NCBI GenBank assembly: GCA_964546505.1
Contig: CAZJJZ010000016.1
Coordinates: 1-31,804 of the forward strand
Source: CAZJJZ01 sp964546505
Lineage (GTDB): Bacteria; Patescibacteriota; Gracilibacteria; UBA1369
Reading direction: 5' to 3'
DNA length: 31,804 nucleotides
The notes beneath the pieces were generated by a model. The model was not told where the DNA came from. It saw nothing but the letters and a program-made list of their open reading frames with translations, and made no database searches. Shown here in pieces: positions 23,321 to 31,774 of the stretch; position 1 is the first letter of the stretch, and each line of letters opens with the position of its first letter. The translations under genes and the position numbers were made by a program.

Positions 23321-23395
23321 GACCCCGTAGTTCAATGGATAGAACGAGGCACTCCTAAGGCTTAAATACAGGTTCGATTCCTGTCGGGGTCACCA
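23321..23395 (+). tRNA. tRNA-Arg (anticodon CCT), CCA encoded
   Basis: Acceptor stem GACCCCG/CGGGGTC is perfect. The D arm is GTTC-AATGGATA-GAAC, the anticodon loop is CTCCTAA with anticodon CCT, and the T arm is ACAGG-TTCGATT-CCTGT, with discriminator A and genomic CCA. The anticodon stem is weak (one G-U and a terminal A-G opposition). It reads AGG codons. Confidence 0.95.
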
Positions 23396-23485
23396 GCAGG
23401 CCAATTTTGGTTGAACTTTCCTCACAGAACAGTTACAAATAGTAACTATTTAATAACTCCAAGCTCAACTCCAACCACCCGCTTT

Positions 23486-24943
23486 ATGAAATACTTCATT
23501 CAAACTTTTGGCTGTCAAATGAACTATTCCGATTCGGAAAGGGTAGCGGCAGTACTGCAAAATCTACGCTATGATCCAGCTGAAAGCGCCGAAAAATCCG
23601 ATTTGATAATTTTGAATACCTGTTCCATTAGGCAAAAAGGAGAAGATCGGGTTTTTGGACTATTGAAAAATTTGGCTGGCTATAGAAAAGCCAATCCCAA
23701 TTTATTGATTGGGCTTACAGGCTGTATGGTTCGCATCACTTCCACAAAGAATTCCGATTCCACTCAAAAGGATAAATTGCTAAAAATGCGCAATTCCAAG
23801 TTGGATTTTGTTTTCAAAATTACTGATACCAATATGTTGCCTGATATTTTGGCGCAGGCAGAAGCGAAATTGGAGTTGCCGGAATTGGAGGAAATTGAAA
23901 ATTCTTTGGCCGAAGAGCAGGAAATAACCAAGCCCGCTCCAGTGCAAACTGTAGTTTCAGCGCAATTATCCTCGCCAAATCGTATTGACTACCTAAAAGT
24001 GCAACCGGAATACACCACCAAATTCCAGGCTTATGTACCAATTCAAATCGGTTGTGACAAATATTGTACCTACTGCATTGTTCCCTATTCACGCGGCCGT
24101 GAACAAAGTCGCCCAATGTCAGAAATATTGGAAGAATGCACCAAATTAGTGGAACAGGGTTGCAAAGAAATTACACTGGTGGGACAAACTGTAAACTCTT
24201 ATGGACTATCCGCTTTAGACAAACAAAAAGGACTGTTCCTGGATTCAGCTACTTTGCCCTTTGTGCAACTACTGACCAAAATTGATCAACTCAGAACCAA
24301 AGGATTGGCTAGAATCCGTTACACGTCGCCACATCCCAAGGACTTAAGTGACCAGCTTATTGAGGCTCATGCTACTTTAAAAACTCTCTGCAATCATTTG
24401 CATTTACCTGTTCAATCAGGTGATAATGAGGTTTTGAGGCGAATGAATCGCAAATATTCCGTGGAAGAGTATTTGGAAAAAGTTGAAAAATTGAAAACTG
24501 CCGTCCCGGATATGGCCCTGACCACAGACGTGATTGTCGGTTTTTGTGGAGAAACGGACGAGCAGTTTGCCAATACGCGAAGACTCTTCGAAAAGCTGCG
24601 TTTTGACCAGGTGTATATAGCTCGGTATAGCCCTAGGTCGGGTACAGTTTCTGACAGTTATTTTCCAGATGATGTACCAAAGGAAATTAAAGCTGAAAGG
24701 TGGCATACCTTAAACAATTTGTTGACTGATATTTCGCGAGAAAATAATAATCGATATGTGGGTAAAACTTTGGAAATATTAGTGGAAAGATATAACTCCA
24801 ATACTCAGGAAGTGGAAGGGAGAAGCAGGGAATACAAACTAGTACAATTCGCCGGAGAACAAGAATTGACAGGAAGGCTGATTAGTGTTAGAGTCACATC
24901 TTCTTTGGACTGGGTTCTTAAAGGGGAAATTCTTAAAGTTTAA
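23486..24943 (+). CDS. miaB: tRNA-2-methylthio-N6-dimethylallyladenosine synthase
   Basis: Radical-SAM methylthiotransferase that modifies A37 of tRNAs reading UNN codons. 485 residues from ATG 23486, chosen because KYFIQTFGCQMN is the usual opening; an earlier start at 23411 would add 25 unrelated residues. The auxiliary cluster cysteines are Cys10, Cys46 and Cys80; the radical-SAM CxxxCxxC is Cys190, Cys194 and Cys197 in IGCDKYCTYCIVPYSRG. HLHLPVQSGDNEVLRRMNRKY and VDTDVIVGFCGE-like TTDVIVGFCGETDEQF follow, and a TRAM-like beta domain closes the protein. An acidic insertion at about 125-178 separates the two cluster domains and is longer than usual. An unknown gene begins one base after the stop codon. 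Confidence 0.96.
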   Translation: MKYFIQTFGCQMNYSDSERVAAVLQNLRYDPAESAEKSDLIILNTCSIRQKGEDRVFGLLKNLAGYRKANPNLLIGLTGCMVRITSTKNSDSTQKDKLLKMRNSKLDFVFKITDTNMLPDILAQAEAKLELPELEEIENSLAEEQEITKPAPVQTVVSAQLSSPNRIDYLKVQPEYTTKFQAYVPIQIGCDKYCTYCIVPYSRGREQSRPMSEILEECTKLVEQGCKEITLVGQTVNSYGLSALDKQKGLFLDSATLPFVQLLTKIDQLRTKGLARIRYTSPHPKDLSDQLIEAHATLKTLCNHLHLPVQSGDNEVLRRMNRKYSVEEYLEKVEKLKTAVPDMALTTDVIVGFCGETDEQFANTRRLFEKLRFDQVYIARYSPRSGTVSDSYFPDDVPKEIKAERWHTLNNLLTDISRENNNRYVGKTLEILVERYNSNTQEVEGRSREYKLVQFAGEQELTGRLISVRVTSSLDWVLKGEILKV

Positions 24944-24944
24944 T

Positions 24945-25544
24945 ATGACACGTAAATTTGAACTAATCGAAGGTCTTGGTAAAACGGAAAAATTACCCAA
25001 ATCGACAGAAAAACCCAAAGCTTATCCTGTACCTACAGAAGCAGAATTCCATATCCAACACCAACATCTGTTGACCCTGGCGATTACCGAACAGTTTACT
25101 GAATTAAAAAGAGAATTAGCCAAAAACCGAGGTAACTGGCGCATCAGTGAACATGCTTTACTAAATAGATTAAGTGATTTGCGTTTACGCATGGACAAGA
25201 TGGACACTGTCCAGGTCCTGTTTGGTTTGGCCTTCATCTGCAAGCAAATTCGCTATTACCATCTTCAAAACTATCACACCTATTTGTCGTCTTTATTGGC
25301 TCACGCCGCAATGTGCGAACACCTCAAACCAAATGTTCGCTCGCTGGAGACAAAACTCAGTGAAATAAATATTCAGATCGACAGAGAAATTCAGGAAATA
25401 GAAAAATGGGATCGATTAGTTTCTACGCTCAATCCTCATGCTTATCGCAACTTAATCGCTCCCAGAGCAGCTCTACTGCTCGGCTTACTGATGCGACGCC
25501 AAGAATTGATTAATCAGCTTATTAGTCAGGGTGGTCCTAAATAG
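24945..25544 (+). CDS. alpha-helical protein of unknown function, coupled to miaB
   Basis: 199 residues from ATG 24945, starting one base after the miaB TAA (TAATATG), so almost certainly co-translated. The first 35 residues are Lys/Glu/Pro-rich and probably disordered. Then come long helices: LLTLAITEQFTELKRELAKN, ISEHALLNRLSDLRLRMDKM, VQVLFGLAFICKQIRYYHLQ, and a coiled-coil-like VRSLETKLSEINIQIDREIQ. The last helix has LLLGLLMRRQELINQL. There is no signal peptide or clear membrane span. I recognise no family. Its gene ends 31 bases from the convergent alaS gene; CCTGA/TCAGG (about 25550-25570) in the gap is a weak hairpin without a T-run. Confidence 0.75.
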   Translation: MTRKFELIEGLGKTEKLPKSTEKPKAYPVPTEAEFHIQHQHLLTLAITEQFTELKRELAKNRGNWRISEHALLNRLSDLRLRMDKMDTVQVLFGLAFICKQIRYYHLQNYHTYLSSLLAHAAMCEHLKPNVRSLETKLSEINIQIDREIQEIEKWDRLVSTLNPHAYRNLIAPRAALLLGLLMRRQELINQLISQGGPK

Positions 25545-25575
25545 ATTGCCTGACTGCTACTGGCTCAGGTGAATT

Positions 25576-27495
25576 CTAGCTTATTTTGCCAACGACAGCC
25601 TTAATCCTTCTCACCCCTGCGGATGATGCTTCTTCCTTGGTTATCTTGAATCCACCCAGTTCACCGGTATGATCCACATGAGGACCGCCGCAGATTTCCA
25701 GAGAAAAATCACCCATCCGATAAACTTTCACTTGATCTCCGTATTTGTCTTCAAACAAGCCGATCGCTCCGCGTTGCTTAGCTTCTTCAACTGTCAAAAC
25801 TTCAAAACTGATGGGTAAATCTCTTTGTATCTGTTCATTTACAATTTTTTCCACTTCCGCTATTTGTTCAGCGGTCATTTTTTGGCTGTAATTAAAGTCG
25901 AATCTCAGTCTTTCCACGGTGATATTGGAACCTCTTTGTTCCACTTCCTGCCCCAATACCATTTTTAAAGCTTTATGCAGCAGATGTGTGGCAGTGTGTA
26001 GTTTCTTTGATTCTGCTGAATGATCAGCCAGACCACCGGCAAATTTTTGTTCTGCGCCTGCCCTGGAAAGAGCTTGATGCGCGGCAAATTTAGTAGCGAA
26101 TGCCTTTTCAAACTGTTCGCGTTCAAATTGTACGCCTTCTTTGGTCAACTCTTCCACAATCATCTCCATTGGAAAGCCATAAGATTCAAACAATAAAAAG
26201 CCCTTTTGAGCCATTTCTTCTATAGGCATGGGGCCTGCGGAAGCATTTCCCAGGTCAAAAATCTTTTTCATTTCTCTCAAACCATTTTCCAAAGTTTTGC
26301 TGAACTTCTCTTCTTCTTTTTGCAGTTCATTCAAGATTCTGTTTTCATGCTGTTTTAATTCTGGGTAAACATCACCATATTCCTCCAAGTAGAGTTGGGC
26401 TATTTTTTGGCTGAAGTTAATATTTATTCCCAGTTTTTTTCCATGACGAATCGCGCGGCGAATCAAGCGTCTCAGGATATAGCCTTGATCAGTGTTCGAA
26501 GGCGTCACCCCCATCTGATCGCCCAAGATAAAGGTCGCCGCGCGGAGGTGATCCGCGATAATTCGGATAGAGACAATTTGATCTTGCTGCAGTTTGGCAC
26601 CCACTAACTCTTCTAGTTTAGCTTCGATACGTTTGAACAGTTCGGTATCATATGGTGAGTCCACACCTTGCATAATGGCTGTCATTCTTTCCAGGCCCAT
26701 GCCGGTATCAACATTCTGCATCGCTAACGGGGTAAAACTACCATCCGCTTGTTTATTGAACTCCATGAACACATTGTTCCAGATTTCTACATATCTGCCG
26801 CATTCACAATTCGGATGGCAATGACCACTACCATCTTTCAGAGGATATTTTTCAATCGATTCTTGTGCCGCTCCCGGTTTGTGCATCTGCGGAGCGAGTT
26901 CAGGAAACTTGTCGTAGAAAATTTCCGTATCTGGTCCACAGGGACCTGTTTGACCAGCCGGACCCCACCAGTTTTTCTTTTTTTCGTAGAAATAAATCAA
27001 CTTTCTACCCTCCGAACCAGCCTGGTCTACTCTTTGAAAGCCAAATTTTTCCCAATGTCCCGCGGCTTCTTCATCCTTTGGAATATTTCCCTCACCTACA
27101 AAACAAGTCACTCTCAGCCGCTGTGGATCCAAACCAAACCCTCCTTCATCCAGAGAGTTAGTTNNNNNNNNNNNNNNNNNNNNNNNNNNNNNNNCTTCTT
27201 TTTTGAAATAATCACCCAAAGACCAATTACCCAACATTTCAAAAAAAGTGAAATGAGTTGCATCACCAACTTCTTCGATATCATCCGTTCTGATGCATTT
27301 TTGAGCGTTAACTAAGCGTTTTCCAGCAGGATGCGCCTCTCCCATCAAAAAAGGCACCAATGGCTGCATGCCAGCGGTAGTAAACAAAACTGTCGGGTCA
27401 TTTTCTGGCACCACAGAAGCACTTTTTATCTCATTGTGTTGATGATTTTTGACAAAAAAGTCGATAAATCTTCTTCTTACTTCACTTGCTTTCAT
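25576..27495 (-). CDS. alaS: alanyl-tRNA synthetase, short form without C-Ala domain (contains gap)
   Basis: Charges tRNA-Ala in the cytosol. 639 residues as given, including about 10 unknown residues in the gap. The catalytic half is complete: MKASEVRRRFIDFFVKNHQH, DPTVLFTTAGMQPLVPFLMG, HFTFFEMLGNWSLGDYFK, WGPAGQTGPCGPDTEIFYD, and the variant zinc-like segment CHPNCECGRYVEIWNNVFME, then DTGMGLERM. The editing domain has TATHLLHKAL and CGGPHVDHTGELG (Cys602, His606). The protein stops at VRRIKAVVG, where most bacterial AlaRS continue with about 200 more residues (C-Ala). ATG 27495 opens the standard N-terminus. It is expressed from a divergent promoter region shared with the 27659 gene. Confidence 0.95.
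   Translation of the reverse strand: MKASEVRRRFIDFFVKNHQHNEIKSASVVPENDPTVLFTTAGMQPLVPFLMGEAHPAGKRLVNAQKCIRTDDIEEVGDATHFTFFEMLGNWSLGDYFKKEXXXXXXXXXXXTNSLDEGGFGLDPQRLRVTCFVGEGNIPKDEEAAGHWEKFGFQRVDQAGSEGRKLIYFYEKKKNWWGPAGQTGPCGPDTEIFYDKFPELAPQMHKPGAAQESIEKYPLKDGSGHCHPNCECGRYVEIWNNVFMEFNKQADGSFTPLAMQNVDTGMGLERMTAIMQGVDSPYDTELFKRIEAKLEELVGAKLQQDQIVSIRIIADHLRAATFILGDQMGVTPSNTDQGYILRRLIRRAIRHGKKLGININFSQKIAQLYLEEYGDVYPELKQHENRILNELQKEEEKFSKTLENGLREMKKIFDLGNASAGPMPIEEMAQKGFLLFESYGFPMEMIVEELTKEGVQFEREQFEKAFATKFAAHQALSRAGAEQKFAGGLADHSAESKKLHTATHLLHKALKMVLGQEVEQRGSNITVERLRFDFNYSQKMTAEQIAEVEKIVNEQIQRDLPISFEVLTVEEAKQRGAIGLFEDKYGDQVKVYRMGDFSLEICGGPHVDHTGELGGFKITKEEASSAGVRRIKAVVGKIS
27164..27194. other. assembly gap (31 N) inside alaS
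   Basis: Run of 31 N within the catalytic domain. The frame on both sides is in phase at the stated length. Confidence 0.99.
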
Positions 27496-27520
27496 AAATT
27501 CAAATTAATTTTTGAACCAA

Positions 27521-27550
27521 ATTTTACTTTAAATTACCACCTTAGAGCAA
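27521..27550 (-). promoter_or_regulatory. promoter of alaS
   Basis: On the minus strand: TTGCTC (27550-27545), 18 bases, TAAAAT (27526-27521), then about 25 bases to the ATG. No T-box leader is visible. Confidence 0.5.
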
Positions 27551-27597
27551 GATTTTGTTGAAACACCATTTTTCCTCATTTCGCAAATTCCAATAAT

Positions 27598-27627
27598 TTG
27601 AAAAAACAGCTTCTTTTCTGGCATAAT
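27598..27627 (+). promoter_or_regulatory. promoter of the DUF3352-like/DUF4012 pair
   Basis: TTGAAA (27598-27603), 18 bases, CATAAT (27622-27627). The predicted start near 27634 lies about 25 bases before the TTG start codon, which supports that start. Confidence 0.55.
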
Positions 27628-27658
27628 CAAGTTCCGACTAATCAATTTTTAAACCTCC

Positions 27659-29302
27659 TTGAAAAGCCCCAAATCCAAACGTTTTGATCGTTTTTTTACC
27701 GGTGTCATCTTGATTGTACTGCAAGTGGTAATCATCGCGTTTATAAGCACTTTTTTACTCTACAAATGGTGGAGTAAAAGTGAAATTGCCAACTTTTTGC
27801 CGGCCGAATTCACATTGGCTGTTGCTGAAGTTAATCTTTCACCACTCAACCCAAACTTCCAAAGTTTCCAACAGTTATTAAGCAAAAATCAATTTGCCCC
27901 GGACTTACTTGATCAGCAGTTAAACTTGTTATTACCCAATTTTGCGGGGGTTAAAACCTGGTCAGATGGTCGTGCGGGAATCGCTTACTTACAAGCCGGT
28001 ACGGCGCAAAATTTTGTATTAATGGCACGAATCGCTGATCAGAAAGCCCTTTCAGAATTCTTGCGCACTTCCTTGTTGAACAATAATAATGACCTGTTGA
28101 TTGAATCTCAGTATCGCGATTTTCGCAAAATTAACTTTCAGGCTGGTCAAAACTATACGCTGTTAATTGCTCATGATTATGCCTTTTTCAGTCCCAACGA
28201 GCCAATTCTGCACCTCATTGCCGACACCATCCACAAAGATCATCAGTCTTTGGCCACTGATAGGAATTATTTAACCGTTTTCAACAATTTGCCCAAAGAA
28301 CATCTAGCCACAGTTTATCTCCATTATCCCAAACTATTACCAGCCCTGCTCAGTACGGTTGAGAATCGACAAATTAATCTAACTGCCTTGCAAATCCTCA
28401 AGCCACTGATCAATCAGTTTTCTGGGGAAGGATCTGCTTTACTTGTCAACGATCAGCAATTACAGATCCAGCAGTTTTCACTGGTGAGTAGTCCCGCCAA
28501 AAACCAGGTAATTTTCCAAACACCTTTTACCGCGCGCTTTTTACCTGCTGTCAAATCATTCGATCCAGATCTCCATCTCATTGTCAGCGGTAGGGAATTG
28601 TCTTTGGAGATCAACAAATTGCAAAGTTTGTTCAACTCGGCAATGTGGCAGGACAGCGGCGGACTGGAAAATCTCCTGCAACAGCAGCTGGAACGCATGA
28701 TTGGTTTGAATATCACTTTCAATCAAGAACTATTAGATCAATTACATCAAGAATACCTGTTGGCGGTCGATTTGAGTACACCACAGCCGCAATGGTTTCT
28801 TGCCATCCAGTCTGATCAACCTGAAGCTGCCAAAGCGGTATTGTCCAAAATTTTACTGCAAAACAAAGCTCTTTTTGCTCGAATGAAGCCTCAATCAAGA
28901 GAAATAACTTTACCGGATGGTACCAAAGGAACGGAACTATTTGCTGATCTGAATAATGTCCAACTAAATACCGATAATCGACCGGCTTCACTGGAAGTTC
29001 AGGGACAAAAGCTGCTTTTTTGGAACACGGGTAGTGACTATTTAATAGTCACAAACCAGGAAACCTGGCTATCCAAAGCAGAAAATCAATTGCTGCAACC
29101 GGAGCTGAATACACATTTTCCTTATTTCAAGGCATTGGGAAAAGTGAATGAAATGGTTATTTATCGACCCACGGCTGAACAAATCCAAGACCTGCCACCA
29201 CTAGCCAATTTACGTCAATTAGTTTTTGGTCGTAAATTCATCGATAACGGTATTCTGAGTTTATATCAACTAGAACTTCAAAAAGCTGATGCCCAAAATT
29301 AA
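27659..29302 (+). CDS. membrane-anchored extracellular protein, DUF3352-like
   Basis: 547 residues. The start is TTG 27659: it is the only start before a stop codon upstream, and a promoter lies just in front. A lysine-rich tail and one membrane helix (about 13-38) are followed by a large non-cytoplasmic domain. The domain opens with FLPAEFTLAVAEVNLSP, which resembles the LPAD-x-VAYVEVNL opening of DUF3352 proteins; later strands (GRAGIAYLQ, VLMARIADQKAL, ATVYLHYPKLLP, SEFLRT, PQWFLAIQSDQPEAAKAVL) fit that alternating helix-strand family. The function of DUF3352 is unknown. It overlaps the DUF4012 gene by 14 bases, so the two are translated together and probably act together at the envelope. 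Confidence 0.75.
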   Translation: MKSPKSKRFDRFFTGVILIVLQVVIIAFISTFLLYKWWSKSEIANFLPAEFTLAVAEVNLSPLNPNFQSFQQLLSKNQFAPDLLDQQLNLLLPNFAGVKTWSDGRAGIAYLQAGTAQNFVLMARIADQKALSEFLRTSLLNNNNDLLIESQYRDFRKINFQAGQNYTLLIAHDYAFFSPNEPILHLIADTIHKDHQSLATDRNYLTVFNNLPKEHLATVYLHYPKLLPALLSTVENRQINLTALQILKPLINQFSGEGSALLVNDQQLQIQQFSLVSSPAKNQVIFQTPFTARFLPAVKSFDPDLHLIVSGRELSLEINKLQSLFNSAMWQDSGGLENLLQQQLERMIGLNITFNQELLDQLHQEYLLAVDLSTPQPQWFLAIQSDQPEAAKAVLSKILLQNKALFARMKPQSREITLPDGTKGTELFADLNNVQLNTDNRPASLEVQGQKLLFWNTGSDYLIVTNQETWLSKAENQLLQPELNTHFPYFKALGKVNEMVIYRPTAEQIQDLPPLANLRQLVFGRKFIDNGILSLYQLELQKADAQN

Positions 29303-31487
29303 GGTACAAGATATCAAGTTGGCCAAAGCAGGGGAGCAAACCATCTCCTTGAAGGAAAACTTGTCTCGGCGGCGATATCGACCCAAACGTTATCTTGATC
29401 TGGAAAATCGCTTTCCGGTTGCCAACCATATGACCAGAATCCAGGATTTATCCAACTCTGTGAGTCCTGCCCAAACAGAAAAATATCTTTATCTACCCGA
29501 ACATAACAATCATAGCAAGCAGCAGTCCACCTTTTGGGACTTGATTAGATTTACCGCGGCTGGCTTAATAATTGTCATTTTACTGAATCTGATCAATGCG
29601 GTGCAGTCTGGTAAAAATCTTTCCAGAGAAATTGCTTCGGCCGCAGATCAAGGATATCAAAATCTCCTTTCCGGAGCCGGAAACGCCCAACAAAGTAATT
29701 TTCAAAAATCCAAAGACGCTTTCACAGACGCTGAAAAATCCTTCAGTAGCGCGCTCAGCGAATTGCAATTCCTCCAATCAAATGTCAATGCGCCAGCTTA
29801 TCAACAAACTGCCGTGGCCGCCGTTCCCAACCTACTCAGAGTGGCACAAAACCTCGCCACCGCAGGGCAGGAGTTCTCCACGGCGGCCACTCAACTACGA
29901 GAACTTCCTCAACTGTTCTTACAAATCAATCAGGCTGCACTGACCAGTTTTTCCTCAGATCCCAATACCAAACCCATCACTCCTTCATTTACCGATCAAT
30001 TAGAACAAGCCTTTAATCATCTCAACAAAGCTAAACAATCACTGAATCAAGCCGAACAATTGCTGTTGGAGGCCGACTTGAGTTTTTTGCCTGATCACCT
30101 CAAGTCTCAGCTCCATTCTCTGAAAAACAGTTTAGCGGAATTGAATCAACTTCTTGATCGTTTTCAGCAGCTTGCTCCCAACTTACTCAATTTACTTGGT
30201 CATCGCTATCCGCACCGTTACCTGATTTTATTGCAAAACGATGATGAATCCAGACCGACCGGCGGCTTCATTGGCTCTTTACTAATTTTTGACCTCAATG
30301 ATGGTCAGCTACAAAATCTGCAATTTCGTGATGTATATGATTATGATGGTCAAATCACAGCAGACATAACCCCGCCTCCTGAAATCGCCCAAATTAGTCA
30401 ATTCTGGAAATTAAGAGACAGTAATTATTCGCCTGATTTCGCAGTTTCAGCAGCCAAGACAGCTTGGTTTCTGGAGCAGGCCAAAGGCCCGGGTGTTGAT
30501 ACCGTGATAGCCATCAATTTAAGCGTCGCGGAGGATCTTTTGGCGGAATTACCACCATTGCAGATAGAGGGAGTTAAGGGAAAGGTAAGCGCTGCGGAAT
30601 TTGCCACTTTACTGACCTATTTGGTAGAGGTGAAACATTTTGGTCAAAACACCCCCAAAACTGTAGTGGCTAGTGCGATTAAGTCTTTTTTGAGCGCTTT
30701 GAGCGCACAGCCAGACTGGACAGGCACACTTGCTGCTTTCAAAAGTGCCATCCAAACGCGTAAACTGCTCTTTTTCTCCAAAGACCTAGAGCTGCAGAAA
30801 ATGTTTGAGAGCTACAACCTGGCAGGCCATTTGCCTCAATTCACGACCGAAAAGTCAGATTATCTTAATCTGGTTAACGTTTCTATCGGTGGTAACAAGT
30901 CAGATCGTTATATTAGGCAAAGCGTCAAACAAAACACTTTTTTGCAGTCAGATGGCACAATCATTAATGAACTGACTATTGTGCGTAGTCATACTTGGAC
31001 CGAGCAGACCCAAAAATCGATTATCTCAACTTTGCAGAAATTTGGTGTGGAAAATCCCTCTGAAAATTTTTTACGTATCCTGGGAGCAGGCATCAACCGA
31101 ACCTTTATACGTGTGTATGTACCTTTAGGCAGTCAATTGGAAAATGTCCTGGGAGTCCTGGCCGACCAGGTGACCGTACAACATGACCCGGACTTGCAAA
31201 AAACCTATTTTTTGGTTGATTTAAGTACCGCACCAGGAGAAGAATCCGGCTTTACCATCCGCTATCAATTACCCTTCAAACTAGATAATTTAGCTGCCAA
31301 TATTTATCGTCTGCAGCTGATTCCACCAGTTTCCGCACATGATATTTCTTTTACTCAACATTTCCACTTACCGGCAGGATCACAAATTCTCAGAACGAAT
31401 TTTCCGACTACTGCCAAAGCTTATGAAACTAGTTACAGCTTCAACTGGCAAACTCCAGTCTATTCCTCAGTGGTAATTACAAAATAA
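29289..31487 (+). CDS. DUF4012 membrane protein
   Basis: 732 residues from ATG 29289. A basic cytoplasmic N-terminus of about 80 residues is followed by one membrane helix (about 86-104). Residues about 110-300 form long Gln/Ala/Leu-rich helices, probably coiled coil (AYQQTAVAAVPNLLRVAQNL, LEQAFNHLNKAKQSLNQAEQ). The DUF4012 hallmark is RYPHRYLILLQNDDESRPTGGFIGS (306-330; first part RYPHRYLILLQNDDE, then SRPTGGFIGS). The remainder is a strand-rich outer domain. The family is frequent in Patescibacteria and some Gram-positives, often near envelope glycan genes; its biochemical function is unknown. The start overlaps the upstream DUF3352-like gene by 14 bases. A hairpin without T-run (TTTCAGA 31500-31506 / TCTGAAA 31526-31532) follows. 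Confidence 0.88.
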   Translation: MPKIKVQDIKLAKAGEQTISLKENLSRRRYRPKRYLDLENRFPVANHMTRIQDLSNSVSPAQTEKYLYLPEHNNHSKQQSTFWDLIRFTAAGLIIVILLNLINAVQSGKNLSREIASAADQGYQNLLSGAGNAQQSNFQKSKDAFTDAEKSFSSALSELQFLQSNVNAPAYQQTAVAAVPNLLRVAQNLATAGQEFSTAATQLRELPQLFLQINQAALTSFSSDPNTKPITPSFTDQLEQAFNHLNKAKQSLNQAEQLLLEADLSFLPDHLKSQLHSLKNSLAELNQLLDRFQQLAPNLLNLLGHRYPHRYLILLQNDDESRPTGGFIGSLLIFDLNDGQLQNLQFRDVYDYDGQITADITPPPEIAQISQFWKLRDSNYSPDFAVSAAKTAWFLEQAKGPGVDTVIAINLSVAEDLLAELPPLQIEGVKGKVSAAEFATLLTYLVEVKHFGQNTPKTVVASAIKSFLSALSAQPDWTGTLAAFKSAIQTRKLLFFSKDLELQKMFESYNLAGHLPQFTTEKSDYLNLVNVSIGGNKSDRYIRQSVKQNTFLQSDGTIINELTIVRSHTWTEQTQKSIISTLQKFGVENPSENFLRILGAGINRTFIRVYVPLGSQLENVLGVLADQVTVQHDPDLQKTYFLVDLSTAPGEESGFTIRYQLPFKLDNLAANIYRLQLIPPVSAHDISFTQHFHLPAGSQILRTNFPTTAKAYETSYSFNWQTPVYSSVVITK

Positions 31488-31536
31488 AATATCCGGTGTT
31501 TTCAGAAACTCGAAGAGTAGTTTTGTCTGAAAGCTA

Positions 31537-31564
31537 TAGACAGAATTCAGAAAAGGCATATAAT
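31537..31564 (+). promoter_or_regulatory. promoter of the 59-residue gene
   Basis: TAGACA (31537-31542), 16 bases, perfect TATAAT (31559-31564). The transcript would start near 31571 with a leader of about 24 bases. Confidence 0.6.
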
Positions 31565-31594
31565 TTAGTTCGAGTACACCATTGAAAGGAAGTC

Positions 31595-31774
31595 ATGGTC
31601 CAAAAAGTGCTAATCGCTCTGATTGTGATTGGCTTCGTGGCAATTATCATTGCCATTACCATTGCTTATCCAAGCCAACTTTCTCCAGGTGGCAACACCT
31701 GCTATTTGCGTGACGCCGAGGGAAAGGAAAAAATCATTCCTTGCCCCAGCTCCACAGCAGAGTTGCTCAAGTGA
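31595..31774 (+). CDS. small single-pass membrane protein, unknown
   Basis: 59 residues from ATG 31595, stop TGA. A good promoter and a clear ribosome site (AAAGGAAG, 31585-31592) stand in front, so this short frame is probably real. Residues 4-23 (KVLIALIVIGFVAIIIAITI) form one membrane helix; the rest, about 35 residues, is outside, with two Cys (NTCYLRD and IIPCPSS) that could form a disulfide. There is no lipobox. I recognise no family. It follows the DUF3352/DUF4012 pair but has its own promoter. The last 30 bases of the window hold nothing I can call. Confidence 0.7.
   Translation: MVQKVLIALIVIGFVAIIIAITIAYPSQLSPGGNTCYLRDAEGKEKIIPCPSSTAELLK

Noticed and set aside
5282..31774. Alternative genetic code (UGA as Gly, as in Gracilibacteria/SR1)
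   Set aside because: All long genes are free of in-frame TGA, and TGA ends at least two genes (5282-5284 on the minus strand, 31772-31774) where expected.
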